Below are positions 36,151 through 48,700 of a stretch of 64,000 nucleotides of DNA, in pieces. The translations under genes and the position numbers were made by a program. Position 1 is the stretch's first letter. Each line of letters starts with the position of its first letter. Under the pieces are notes generated by a model that ran no database searches, was not told the origin of the DNA, and saw only the letters and a program-made list of their open reading frames with translations. Origin of the DNA: Chamaea fasciata (lineage: Eukaryota > Chordata > Aves > Passeriformes > Sylviidae); NCBI GenBank assembly GCA_029207755.1, contig JARCOQ010000016.1, positions 11,499,307-11,563,306 of the forward strand, written 5' to 3'.

Positions 36151-37220
36151 CCTCTAAAAAGGAAGAAACAGCTCTAAGCAATTGATCTGTACCTCCAGAA
36201 GACTAATATTGTGAAAAAACAAGTGATTTCCCAGCCTCTGTTCTAGCTCCTATTCTAGCAGCGAAAGAACATTTCTGACAATTAAAAATCTCTACAGATG
36301 AAGCAAAATTTAACTTTTAGAAGTTTTTTTGCTAGATCAGAGCACGATATCTGAAACACTGTCCCTTACAGCCAGCATCGTTGACAGCTTCAGAACAGAA
36401 AGTGACTGAGAGTCAAACCCAATGATTTGGGGGGTTCTGCTGAAGGCAGAGCTTTTCTAGAACAAGCTGAATATGTGTGTGCCAAGAACCGAGCCTCTCT
36501 GGAGTGTCAAGTTAGGTACCTGAAGGCAGAGAGACCCAAAGTCACTAGTAAAGCTTAAAAAGCGTAGGCATAATTCCCAACACCCACACAATCTCTCTCT
36601 CTCTCTCAAAAAAGCCCACACTGGCAAATTGAGAATAAATCACTCCTCACAGAAAGTCTTAAATGACAGGATTTGGCTGCAGTGCCTACAATTCTTCACT
36701 GAAATGTTACATCATGTCACTTTTTATTGTCCTGTGTGCATGCAAATGTGTACAAGATTAGTGCTGCTGCTGCAGATGAGGAGATGAACAACTGCTCTTC
36801 CTAAGCTTGAATCCTTTAAAAAAATCATTGATATAATGAAATCTAATTAAGAACAAGCTTAGTGTCCTTTTTTTCTTTTTTTCTATTTTAGGAAAAGGGG
36901 AAGAAGCAGAACTCAGAGAAAACGTGTGCCAAAATAATTTTAAAAAAGCCTAGAAAAATAACCCTTTTTTCAGTTTCATCATAGCAACAAAGTTTAAGAA
37001 AGGAAAACATATCAGTAGCAGAATGTTTTAAAAGATCTCACAGTAAAATCCAGAAACAAAAACCTAGAGGAAAAACAGATTTAAAGGTTCTGAGTACACT
37101 CTCAAACTGAGACCAACCAAACTGAGGGTTAACAATCAATACTCTTTAGGCGTGTTAAAGCTTCACCTTCCAGCTATAAAAAAATCCAATGGTGGCTCCT
37201 ATATTTGTGTGTGGAATTTT
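36151..37220. other. AT-rich single-copy sequence without a gene
   Basis: Contains the (TC)8 array and a strong polypyrimidine tract ending in AG at 36866-36891 that resembles a splice acceptor. No exon is recognisable after it. Confidence 0.5.
36592..36607 (+). repeat. Dinucleotide microsatellite (TC)8
   Basis: Eight uninterrupted TC units. Confidence 0.9.
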
Positions 37221-37620
37221 GACAGCAGAGCAGATATATCTTCATCAGCACTTTGTGTCTGCCGGCCCCCTCTCTTCAGTTCTTATTGTCATTTTGCAAT
37301 ATATTAATGATCCAAATCATCGAGTGATTCCAGTTAGGCTGCAAGAGGTTCTCTGAAGTAGGCAGCACTCCTTATAATGATAGATTGCAGGAATAATGGC
37401 CTCTTTACTGAAAGCAAAACATCAGAAAACTGCCTCAAAAATGGCAGAAGAGGAGGGACTGGAGATAGCAAGTGCTTCATTAGAAAAAATGTAATCAATG
37501 GTTTTAGAGGGCAGCATCATTTTATACTGGTTTCTGCAAGGTTTACCCGTATATTAATGATCATGCAGGCATTAAACATCAGACACCTAGGAATGTAAAG
37601 TGTTAAGGAAAGATTATTAA
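37221..37620. promoter_or_regulatory. Candidate conserved non-coding element
   Basis: Includes GCAATATATTAATGATCCAA, ATCATCGAGTGATTCC and TATAATGATAGATTG words in complex sequence. Enhancer-like by texture only. Confidence 0.25.
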
Positions 37621-37964
37621 GGAAGAGATAGACTTAAACGATCTTAAAACTTTTCAGTTTCTGTACACCAGAAAAATATGCAGTGTTTTTCTTTCATCGT
37701 AACTCCCAAACACAAACATTATATTATAATATAACTTATATAAATTTAATAACTTAATTCTAGGGACTCTGGAGACAAGAGAAAATTGTACAGGTACTGG
37801 AGAGATTTCTTGAGCATAGCCTGGACTTGCAGCAACTACCCATTTCTCTAAGGCTGTCAATGGAAAAGCCCATTGGTTTGGTACACTTTAAACAGTCTGA
37901 AACTTGAAATGTTAAATAAAAATAGCATCATTCACAGGTCAATTAAAACAAACAGTGCTTTTCT

Positions 37965-37989
37965 CCCTTCCTCTCCCATTCTCCCTCCC
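37965..37989 (-). other. G-quadruplex motif on the minus strand
   Basis: Plus-strand C3 runs at 37965-37967, 37975-37977, 37983-37985 and 37987-37989 with spacers of 7, 5 and 1 nt satisfy the G3+N1-7 rule on the minus strand. It abuts the TAAT-rich candidate element that follows. Confidence 0.6.
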
Positions 37990-38640
37990 TTTTATTTCAT
38001 TTGACTTGCTGCAGAACTGACCAAATCTCATCCCTTTCAACTGCCCTGAAAAGCTCTTTAATTGCTTTCTGCTACTGCAATTAGTAAATGCAACATGGTG
38101 GCCATTATTATATTTCCAGGTGCTCTACAGATTTTCTGACAATAAACTGGACTGATGAAAACCATGGATGCACAAACAATCTGTAAAGTTTAATGCTTCC
38201 ATTCATTAGGCTACCCGAGTAAGAAAAACAGCATTAATATGGATAGGTCCTTCAACTTCCCCCATTAATAGCTGGTCTTAATTCACAGGTGCCTTTTTAA
38301 TCTCTCCTGAATTCCTCTAGAACCTAATGAATACATGCAATAATAACATCAATTCAGAATTTAATCCTGATTCTAGTCTGTCCCAAATTAGACCCCAGTC
38401 ATTAGGAGATTACAGGATAGTGAATGATAGTTAATCAATGTGTTTAATTTGGCCCCATTATTTATTTGATGCAGTTTCTCTCATAGTGACTATAAATCTT
38501 TTTTCCCCCAAGCTTGGCCACCAGAAGCAATCCTGAAATATTGAGCGAAAAAATATTAGATTTGATGATCCTTTTAAGTGCAGGTTAAACTATAATTAAT
38601 CTCTCTGCGTGTGCTCAAACCTTTCAGACCAATGCATATA
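37990..38640. promoter_or_regulatory. Strongest candidate conserved non-coding element
   Basis: About 650 bp with no recognisable repeat and the window's highest density of homeodomain cores: CTTTAATTGC, GCAATTAG, TTCATTAGG, GCATTAATA, CCATTAATAG, CTTAATTCAC, CCTAATGAAT, a bicoid/OTX-type TAATCC at 38362-38367 and TTAATCAAT at 38431-38439. SOX-like ACAATAA and AACAAT words also occur. No open frame crosses it. This fits a developmental enhancer, but the call rests on motif density alone and a nearby target gene is not visible. Confidence 0.4.
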
Positions 38641-41600
38641 TGCACATATGTAATTCATACATACCAAACACTTCAGGTAAGATTTATTGTGCTTTATTTT
38701 TTTGTCTCTGTTAACTCTTAGCCCTATCAGTCAAGATTTCCCAGCACTTACCACAGCATTAGCCCTGAGCATCAGGAAATCACATTTCTTGGTGCCAAGG
38801 GTTTAAAAAGATTCTAATTCAGCTATTAAACTGGAGGCAGCGTGTGCCAGCCCCACAGCGCATTCACCCATTAATTCTGTCCCCTGGAAAAAAATGACTA
38901 CCTCTTGCACCAGGCTGATAAAATGAGGAAACACGCTGATTATGTCTGTGGCAGCTATTCTTGACCCAACCAACAGTGACAGTCATCAAACCGCAGCACC
39001 TAGAGCGCTGCAAGCTGTGTGAGCTAACCCAAGACATCATTAATTCTAAACACCAGAGCTCTCCTCCAGATACTGGAGTTCAGAGAAGCTTAAAAACAAA
39101 TCCCTTTGGTGGGTGGAAATTCTGTGTGCTGCTCGTAATCACTTCACTGACAGCATTTGGAAGTTATTTCTCTAGCTGGACAGGTCAAAGACGAGAAGCA
39201 AAGTGCCAGTGTCTTTCACTGGATTGCTCAAAATTGGACCTTAGATTCAATTAATAATGTTAGATGGACAGAGATCAAATGGATTGAGAGACTGGCTGGT
39301 TTTTAAGGGTTTTTTTATCACTTTTAGCATGACAGAATGGAGGAAAAAAAGTGGCTGTGAATGCTGTGGACTGAGTGATTTATCCAGCCAGGATCTGAAA
39401 GTATACACGTGTTCAGTTCAGGACAAATATAGGGGGAAAAACAACACAGCATTAAAAGAGCCCTTACAACCTAATCCTATCAAGTCTTTGGGAAGACATT
39501 AACTATTCAGAGGGGTCTTGGGACCTGAATTTCTTGGAAGTTAATTCATGAGATAGGATCAAGGGGGTGTCCCATGGGATTACTGTACATTAAGCTTCCA
39601 TTGTAGCTTAATGAAGGATTTGTTCCCTCAGAGAGGTGGTGTACTTCATGCTGGGGTGTGCACTGTGTGACTTACTCTTAGGTGGAAAATCACAGCTCAC
39701 CACATTGTCATGAGGCTGCAGAAGGCTCCCTCCAGGCCTGGGAGGTAGAGCTCTAACATCAGGGGCAGGAAAAGATGGAGGAGAACCAGCCCAAAGCCCG
39801 TGGCTTTCTTTTCCTTTGCGTCAGAGAGGAAAGGATTTGGCTGTATCTTTATGACACAGTTAATACCAAAACCTTACCTTGAGGAAAAATAAAAATTGGT
39901 TTTGCACATTTTTATGTTCTCTTCTCGTGTAGATTCATTATGATTATTTCCATTGCCAGGTTTAATCACAGATCCAAAGCGTTCATAAGACAGGAGAGCT
40001 CTGTATAGCTCTCTCAGGAGCCAAGAGTATTTTGGAAACAAAATGTGGGGGGGTGGGGTTTGTTAGGTGTAACCCTAAATTTTCTCATTTGCACCTCTCT
40101 GCTCATCTGTGGAAAGAAAAAAAAAAATTCCCCAGGCAGACACACATGCATTTTTTTTCACGGAGGTGAGTATCCAAATGGTATCTCAGAAAGCATTTAT
40201 GTTGTGGACAAAATACCATGTACAAAATACCATGGAAGTGCACTACACAGTCTTCCAGTTTGTGTTTCTAAAGATAAACATGCTAAAAGCCAGTGGCTGA
40301 GTCCTGCATAGACGAAAACCACAAAATGTTCATGAGTAATTTCACATCTTCATCTTTCATTTCAAACATAAAGAATGTAACCAGAACTTCAGTAGAGCTC
40401 AGGATACTTAGTTTGACAGACAGTCCTGAAATACTGGTAATAAATACGAGCTAAACAGCACCAAGTTCCCACAGTCATGTCTCAGTCCATTCAGGGCCCA
40501 CTGGGTACCCCATCAGTTTCATCTCTGACTTTTTATTTCAATAAATACATTCTGGACTCCTTTGAAAATATGGCTGATTGGAATGGGAATAGAATCAACA
40601 ATTCAGTATAGAAACATCTTAGGCAGACAAATGGTTTGAATTCGTAATAATTCAATTGTTCTCCTTTAACCAAAATTTCGGGGTGCTGCTTTCCAGTAGC
40701 AAGTATTTTAGTTTTGGATAGTCTTGAAATGCTATTCAGATTTTTGTTGATTTTTTTCAATATGTAAGAATTTGTGTTGCCTTAGCAATAGAATTTCATG
40801 CTGTGTTATTGTCACAATTTCTGCACTCTTATTTATTTGGCCACAGCAGCAGAGCTAAGAAATTTTTGCTTGCTCATTCTCCTTTTAAGAAATTTTACTA
40901 GTTAATAAATAAGGCTTAGCCTTGTTGCAGGGGTCTGTCCCTCAATAGTTACTATTCTCTTTCTGACTCAAAGACCAGCTGCAATGAAAACAATGCCCTC
41001 TCGTTCCTCCCAACACTTAAAAAGGTTTATAGATCTCCAGCCTCCTACAACTCAGCAGAAAACTGCTCGCACTTGACAGTCTTCAGAAATCAGCATTGTT
41101 TCCACCCTCACTAAACCTGTCAGGCACACAAGGTCAGGAAATGAGGAAAGCTGATGTCACCTGAATCATTACTCCCTCTGCTTAGACCTCTCACCACACT
41201 CTTCTCTTCCAGAGAAAGCCACTATACCCAAGGGTAAAGACTTTGAAGTCTTTCAAAAATGTCATAAAATAGTTTCTGGAAACTGTTTGGAGAACTACAA
41301 AGAACCCGAACACTTCAAATCCGTAAACTCATGAATACTTTCTTGCCAGAGTTGTCAAACTGCAACAGTGTTTTGCAGGGGAGCTCATGAATATGAGCAC
41401 CTCTGCAGTAACCTCTAATAGGTGTTTTTATTTCCTGGATGTGATTCTACAAGGACAGCAATAATGAATTTTTCCAAACTATCTAGACTCTACCTACTAG
41501 ACATGCTAACTAAAAATCACTGTGTAAGTCTGCAAGACAGCTCAGAGAAAGCAGTTTGCTCTCTGAATATCATGGTTTGTGCTCCTAAAAACAATGTCCA

Positions 41601-43832
41601 TAGGAAAAGAGGAAGATTAATTCCATCATATGCCTCTGAGACAGAAACATTGTTTCTGTTCTGTGTTAAAAATCATAGGAGCTGCTCATAACAGAATAGA
41701 AGCAAAAGACTTTTAGTGAACCAAGGTACTTTCTTTGGTGCCTGTAGGAACTTGAGATGGACTCACGGACAGTAATCACAGTTCCAAGACAATGAAACAG
41801 TTCTAATTAAACAGGAACACACACACTGCATGCCACTGACTGCCACAACTATACAAAACGCAGTTATGGGTCATATCCATAAAATCAGACACAAATATAT
41901 GAGATATATATCACCCTGGTCCCCATCTCACTGCAGCATCTTTATTCATCAGAAATCCTGAGCTTTTCCCCACTAAGCCTTCAAATCCACAGGTTGTGCC
42001 ACTGAGACATTGTCTTTTATTCCCCAGCCAGACGCGGTGTGCCTCTGGCCGTCCCTGTGCTGTGCAAGGTGAATGTGACAGAGCAAACACAGCCCAAGCA
42101 GAAGCTGCTGTGAGTGCCTGTGGCTGCCGTGCTCAGCCCTCTGCCGGCACAGGCAGCTCCCTGTGCCCCAGCTGTAGGTCAGCTGGCCACAAGCCACCTC
42201 CAAGCAGGAGCTATTAGGTTGTGGGATTGTGGTGCCAAGTCCAGGTTTACAGAGATGAGCTTTTTCTCAACAGGCTTGGTGGGCTGATTTTAGCATCATG
42301 CTTACACCTAGAACGTGCACCAAACACCAGCTCTGGTCTGGCGTAACTGAAATCTGCTCAACTTCCCTTTTAACTTTATTTTGCCAAATCAAATCCATAT
42401 TGATTAAAATTCTCCCTTCGTTCAACAGGAGTTTTTGAGCTGATTTCAGGTGTGATAAGTTTAGAAACCCCACGTATTTTCTTTGGTCAGCTACAGTCCT
42501 CCCCTCCCCACTCTAAGCAGACTACTTTATAATGCTGCATTCACCCTTTTGTTAATGATAACGTTAAAGAAAAAAAATCAATGGCTCAATTAACAATCAG
42601 GAATGGAGCTTCCAGGCAACAAGCCCCATGATCAATAACTTATGTTCAGTGAAATTAAAGGTACTTGTTAAGTCAAGTGTTAAAAGCTGCACACACTTAA
42701 TATGGGAATATCAGTCACGAACAGTTTGGCAGTTTAACTTGAGAAAATCAGTAAGTACAAAGTTCCCGTACTATGTTCCACACCAATGAGTGACTAATGA
42801 AGCATAAATATTCACACAAATTCATTTATGTAATAAATTCTCTAATCCCCCAATACACAGCAGTAGTGCTGAGTCCACATAAGCTTTCACTTTTGTTATG
42901 AGTTACACTTTTAAAATATGAATCCAAAATGAAGTTGGCAAAATCAAATTCCCAGCTTGCACAAAGGTAGCTCCCAGTGGTTTGAAGTGACATCAGTACA
43001 CGACGGCCTGGCTGCTGTGAGTGACAAAATTTTCCATCAGCATAAAGGGGCAAGCTAAGATTTCTTCCAATAAATTGGTCTGAAGCTGCCAAAACATGCT
43101 TAAATGAAATAAAATGCATTCATCTTATGGGAGAGGTGAAAGCAAAGATTCGCAGGGTAAGTGACATGAGAATGTTTGAGGCCTTTGGAAGAGTTATGGA
43201 CATGCACTGCGATACTGAAATCAAGAAACCTGTCCAGATGTAATCTGACTTATCCTGTTACTAGATTCCTACCACATTTTGTAAGATGGTGGTTTAGGGG
43301 GAGATTTTTCAAAGGCATGAAGGACAGTGAAATGCCCAGCTCTCAGTGGAAGCCTGGGTAAATCAGATGTCTCATTCTCATTTATGCAATCTAAAATCTC
43401 CCGCTTAACTTTTATACATCTGCTCTCAGTAGAGCTTTTCTTTGAGAAGAGAACATTTAGAGCAATGTCAAAACTGACTCCTACATCAAGCCTGTGACAA
43501 AATTCATCTCATGGTCAATAGCCTTGTTTTTAGAGCTCCACTGATAAGAGATGATTTAGCAGCATACTCCTACTCTGGGAATAGCCAAATTGAAGGCTGC
43601 TCGTCCGATTACGCTGAACTGCTTCTCCTCAAAGTAGGGAATATTCAGGGGATAATTTATCCTTGTTCAAAACTTTTAAAAATAAATAAAATGAATGAAG
43701 AGAAATCTTTGCATGGCTCATTTTGCATATCAAGGACTCTCTCTAACTGCAATCTGGTGTATACTGTACCCTTTTCCAAAGAGCACAGGAGCCTCATGAG
43801 GCTTGAATTCCTGAAGCAGGAACAGAGAATAT
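38641..43832. other. Single-copy sequence without a gene
   Basis: No exon or transposon recognised. A 14-bp tandem duplication lies at 40208-40234, and a GC-richer patch at about 41996-42217 carries overlapping frames on both strands without domains. Confidence 0.5.
40208..40234 (+). repeat. Short tandem duplication, 14-bp unit x2
   Basis: ACAAAATACCATG occurs at 40208-40220 and again at 40222-40234, separated by one T; a replication-slippage type duplication. Confidence 0.85.
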
Positions 43833-43856
43833 GGGGATAGGGGTGGGGTGGCAGGG
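43833..43856 (+). other. G-quadruplex motif on the plus strand
   Basis: G4 at 43833-43836, G4 at 43840-43843, G4 at 43845-43848 and G3 at 43854-43856 with loops of 3, 1 and 5 nt. The short loops predict a stable intramolecular quadruplex. Confidence 0.65.
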
Positions 43857-45637
43857 TGATTCTCTTTATTTAATGAGTTGCCCCTTTCTTCAGTGTCTTA
43901 AGATCACATCCGAGGCACTGCTGACTGCACGTTGAGGGGTACCTAATCAAAGAAAATCAGTCATCTGAAATTGCACAGACAGCATTGCACCTCCATCAAA
44001 AATCATCTTCCTACGGAGCTCCATTAATCTCTTCATCATTGTTTAACTCAAAACAAAACTTCTGTTGTAAGGGATATCAGCCTTTGGTTTTAAATTATAA
44101 TTAAAGCTGTGCAGTGTTTGCTTTGCAGGAAGCAGCTGAGGCTATGATAAGTATTTGGTTTTCCAGGGTAATTTTCCCATGCAGAATTAACCAATGCACC
44201 TTGACTACATGCAGAGGGATGAGCAACTGATAAATTTGAGTGTGAATAACCCTATTTGCTAATAGAAAAACACCTAACCCTTTGATCTTGCTCAAGGAAC
44301 ACATTCTCAGCCCTCATGAACATGTCTTCTGCCTCGAGGGAATCAGAGGCCCAACCCCAGCTCTTCCCAGGCCAGGCTGGGAGGCATATCCATGATAGAT
44401 GGATGGGAAGCTTCTTTTCTACAAGCTAGAGATAAATGTTAGGATAGGAGGCAAGGACTCCTGTTTCTGAAAGTACAGGTCCTTCATGCCTGCCTGCCTC
44501 CCCAGCAGGTCCTTATAGCCCAACCTCAGCACCCCATAAAGTTTTGGCTCAACCTGTTTTACAGGAACACTTTGAGTCCTTATTGCTCCCTATTTATTGC
44601 CCTGGTCATTTTACTCCAAACCTCTGTAATCCTCTCACTCACCCTTCTACCCAGAATCAGGCATGCAGCAAAGGGCATTTCACAGTGTGGGTGTAGTGTG
44701 TAAATCCATAAACAGGGTGAAACGGGAACAGTGGGCACCAAGAAATGCATCTCTGCTGGCTGGTGTGTTGGTGGTGCCTGCTTGAGAAAGAAGGGTGAGA
44801 CTGATCCCCTGAGGATACCCTGGTATGCTCAAATAGAGAAGATATTTGGAAAGCAGGTAGCAAAAGACCCAGAAAACATCATATCTAGGTCAGTAGAAAA
44901 TACTGGGAGAGCAACAGGAAACCTGCTGACAGCAGGGAATAAAACCTCAACTGATGGTTGTCATAATCCAGCAGGAAAGCTTCTCTGCCCAGTGCCTGCA
45001 CTGCTGCCTCTCAGCACAGCTGCCCTGCCTTTTCTCTGTGCACACATTGTCCTGCACAGCACAGGGAATTACCCAGACAGAAAAGCATCCTCTGAAAATT
45101 AGGATTCCCTAACTAACCTCGTGGAGAGAGGTACTTGCTGCTTCTGCACTGCAGATTAACACACCCCAGAAATTCTGCCTGCAGCTAAGATTTGCTATGG
45201 CATGGACTGTCACCCACAGGGCCAGTTCTGACTGCAGCAGATCTGGAAAGACAGTATATCACACAGAAGGAAAAAACAGCCTTGTGGCACAAAGCCAGCA
45301 GTGGGTTCAGCTGTTGTTTGCTCTGGAGCAGCATTGATGCTTTCTCTCATGCCTCTTCTGCTAACAAAGAAATGGGACTGCAGCAAGAGTTATTAACTGC
45401 CTGCCCTTTTTTCAGAAGCATGGGACAATCTTGTGAGCTGCATAACTCTCCACACTGAATATTTAAAACGGTTGAAAGAACAAACAAAAACACTGTAAAA
45501 GAAGTGAAACCTAATTCACAGCAACTGGATCTAACAATTTCCTCTGTCCTCAACTCCTTCACAGCACTTTCCTTCTGAACATGGAACCAATACAGGGATG
45601 GTGCACATTAGTACATCTAAAGCTGAGTTGAAGAGGC

Positions 45638-45716
45638 AAAAAACCCCCCAAACCTAAAGCCATAAAAAACCCCCAAAACACCAAAAAAACCCCAAAAAAC
45701 CAAACAAAAAAACCAC
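45638..45716 (+). repeat. A/C-rich low-complexity tract
   Basis: About 80 bp composed almost only of A and C runs. C runs are spaced too far apart to meet the standard quadruplex rule on the minus strand. Confidence 0.85.
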
Positions 45717-48700
45717 AAGGAACATTGCTGTTTTGGGAAACAAAGAACTGTCTTGAGTGAATCCTGGTTTAATCTTCTTGATATCAACCAATCACAGCTA
45801 CCTGACTGGAACAGAATTCACTTCAGCCAAGTTCTATATCCAGGACTATATAGGTCAGGATCACTACAAAAGCCTTTTCTAAGCTTAAGACATCTAATCA
45901 ACACAAGACAGAGTTTAGAAACACTCGGGAACAAACAGCAACCTGCCTTTGTCAATACTCTACCACCATGATCAACAAAGTTAAGCTAGACACAGATTTT
46001 GTGTAATGAGGTAACCACAGGATCTGTTTTTCAGAGCTATACACAACACTTTGACTGACTTTGACAGCACATGCCAGTACTCAGTGTTTGCTGATGTACA
46101 TTGCAATACCTGCTCCAGAATTGTTCATGTCTGATAAACTTCCTGGGAACAAATCTCTCAAATGTGCCCTTCCATGGAGGCAAGGGAGAGGCATTTCACA
46201 CTCAGGTCATTTTAAGCTCCTTCTAATTGTACTTTTGAAAGATTTCTCACACTTGTCACTGCTTAACTTTCAGGTTCTTGGGAAACCGGGGTACCCTTCT
46301 CTTCCTATCCCCGTGGCCCCAGTGAAGGTGTTCTGTGCCTTCATTCCCATGTTTCTCCCAGGAAATCTGAGGGAAGACCAGAAGATGCAACCTGAGCATA
46401 GCAAACCTTTGCATCGTCTGTTTTTCTGCCTGCCTTGCAAAGACTGAACAGCAGAAGCAGTTTTTGAAATCACAGCTGCTCTTTGAGCTTGTCAACACAA
46501 GATGGCATATACTTTACACACATCTGACAAGCATGATGGATACTGGAAAGCAAAAAGGTTTTTTGTGTATTGGTTTAATGCTGCCCTCCTTACAGAACAG
46601 TCTCACTGGTGTTGTATAATTTGTGCTCTGTTAGAACCTGGAAAACCAGATTATCAAAATGCATTTAAAGCACAGAGACATCCCAGACACAAACAGATTC
46701 AATTTTGTCAGGGCCTTTTCCCAGCCCTTTGCAGGACAGTCCCAGGCTATTGGCATAACAACCTCCTTCAGGTACCTTGAGAGTGAGCAAACATCGTTCC
46801 TGGCAAACCTCTAATGTCACAGAAACAAATCAGGATGTCAGTGCAGAAAATTGGGACCCAAGTGCAGGAGCCATAAATCTGTTCCATCCTGATTGAATGA
46901 GTTGTGCCCTGAAGGATTGCAGAGTGCTGAATGGCTTTTCCCTGTCAGCTCTCCAATGCAGGCTGAGGGGGAACAGAGTTATGGAGAGAGGGTAGAGGTG
47001 AGCCCTCTTAAGGGCTCAGTGGAGAGAGGAGATGAAAACTCTGAGTCTGGACCGAACTAGCTGAGGAGAGAAATCAGACAATTGGACTGACTGGTATATT
47101 ATTCAATATGATATACTTTGAGTTGGGTTTTTAAAGAACACTCAAGGATGTAAATGCATTATGGAAAGGCCTAAAGAAGGAAAAGAGAATAATTTACTTC
47201 CCAGCAGAGTTAAGCAGAACTGGCTGAACAGTGAAGTCTCCAGAAAGATGATGTGGCAATGCAGCTGTGACTTAAAACAGCAAGTTCATTTTTTACTATG
47301 GAAGAGGTATTGCTTATTTTAAGCTACTGTTTGGTAATTGATGGTTCACAGAATGACAAAACTGCTTAATAACAAAGAGCTTCTAGGATATCTCCTGAAA
47401 TATTTAGTGAGGAATGCACGTAGAGTGCAACTATCTGTTCTGGCGTGGGTAGTCAGAGCTGATCATTTATTTATTTAGAGAGAAGAATGGGAAAAGCAAT
47501 TTGGATCCGTAAGAGAGAATGAGACTTAGGCTTGAAAATTCTTGAATCACTTCGGAAAATAAGGCTTAAATATCTATGTCACGTAAGGCAAAGCCAGACA
47601 CACATGTGCAGCCCTGGTATTTCCACAGCTGATGGCAACAGCCTGCCTGAACACTCCCAGCGTCTTCCAGGGCAAAGCCAGGCATTTTATTTTAAACTTT
47701 TTTCCTAACTGGCTCAACCTAATCCAGTCTGACAATCTGTTATGGTGGCATAGCTAACAGGGATTGTAACAAACAGCAGGGGGTTGTAACATCTTAAACA
47801 AATGCATCTGTTCCCAAACTGTATTTGCATGTGATATTATTACGTTGAAAAATTGATCTTGCAGTCTTAGTTCGTGCGGGTTATGAGTTTCAGGGTTGAT
47901 ATTTTGTGCTTCATGCAGCCTGTATGATGCTGGGCCCTTTGGATTCTTCTTTTCCCACAAAAATACAGAAGAAGAATCCAGGAGATATCCTTTTTACAAG
48001 TCTAAGAAAGTTACCACTCCTGCACCTTGAAGCATTAAGTAGAACATGGCAAGTTAGTATTATTTAAAATATTTGTAGAGGGAAATACCTCTGGAAGCAT
48101 CAAAAGCTCAAGCTTGTTTTCATTACAGGTAACAGAAATTTTGCCATTGACTTAACTGGGAAAAGGAAGTAGATTCTAGTAAGGCAAAAGGGATATAATT
48201 TGGTATCATCAGTTTTCCAACTGCTGTGCAATAACTTGCATAAGCCCAATGGAGAGCAGAACTGGCTGGGGAAACACCTCTGAAAGATCAGAGATGTTAC
48301 ATCAGATTTACTGGCTCTCCAAAAGTGAAACAATTCTTGGGAGCCACTGAATTTTCACCAATGCCATTGAAGTTCACAGACTTTTTTTCCTGCCAGCTCA
48401 CTCACTGCATGGCTCCTGTCCCAGACACATTGTCTGTGGAGAATAAATCCAAGCTGGGCACCCTTTGGGCTGCCAGGAATTGAATTTCTTCAATTTCAGA
48501 GAGCCAGGTGCTCTTGAAATCAGCTATAAGTATCTCCAGTACAGCTTCCTGTGTAGAAAAGCACAGGAATGTGGGATCTCGTTTTCCAAGGAGTGCTTAA
48601 GGAGTCTGAGGAGCAGACTAAGCAGTCTAAGGAATCTGACCAGAACGTTACTTGTGTGACACATGAATGCCAAGTTAGGATTCCTACACTTGGGGATGAA

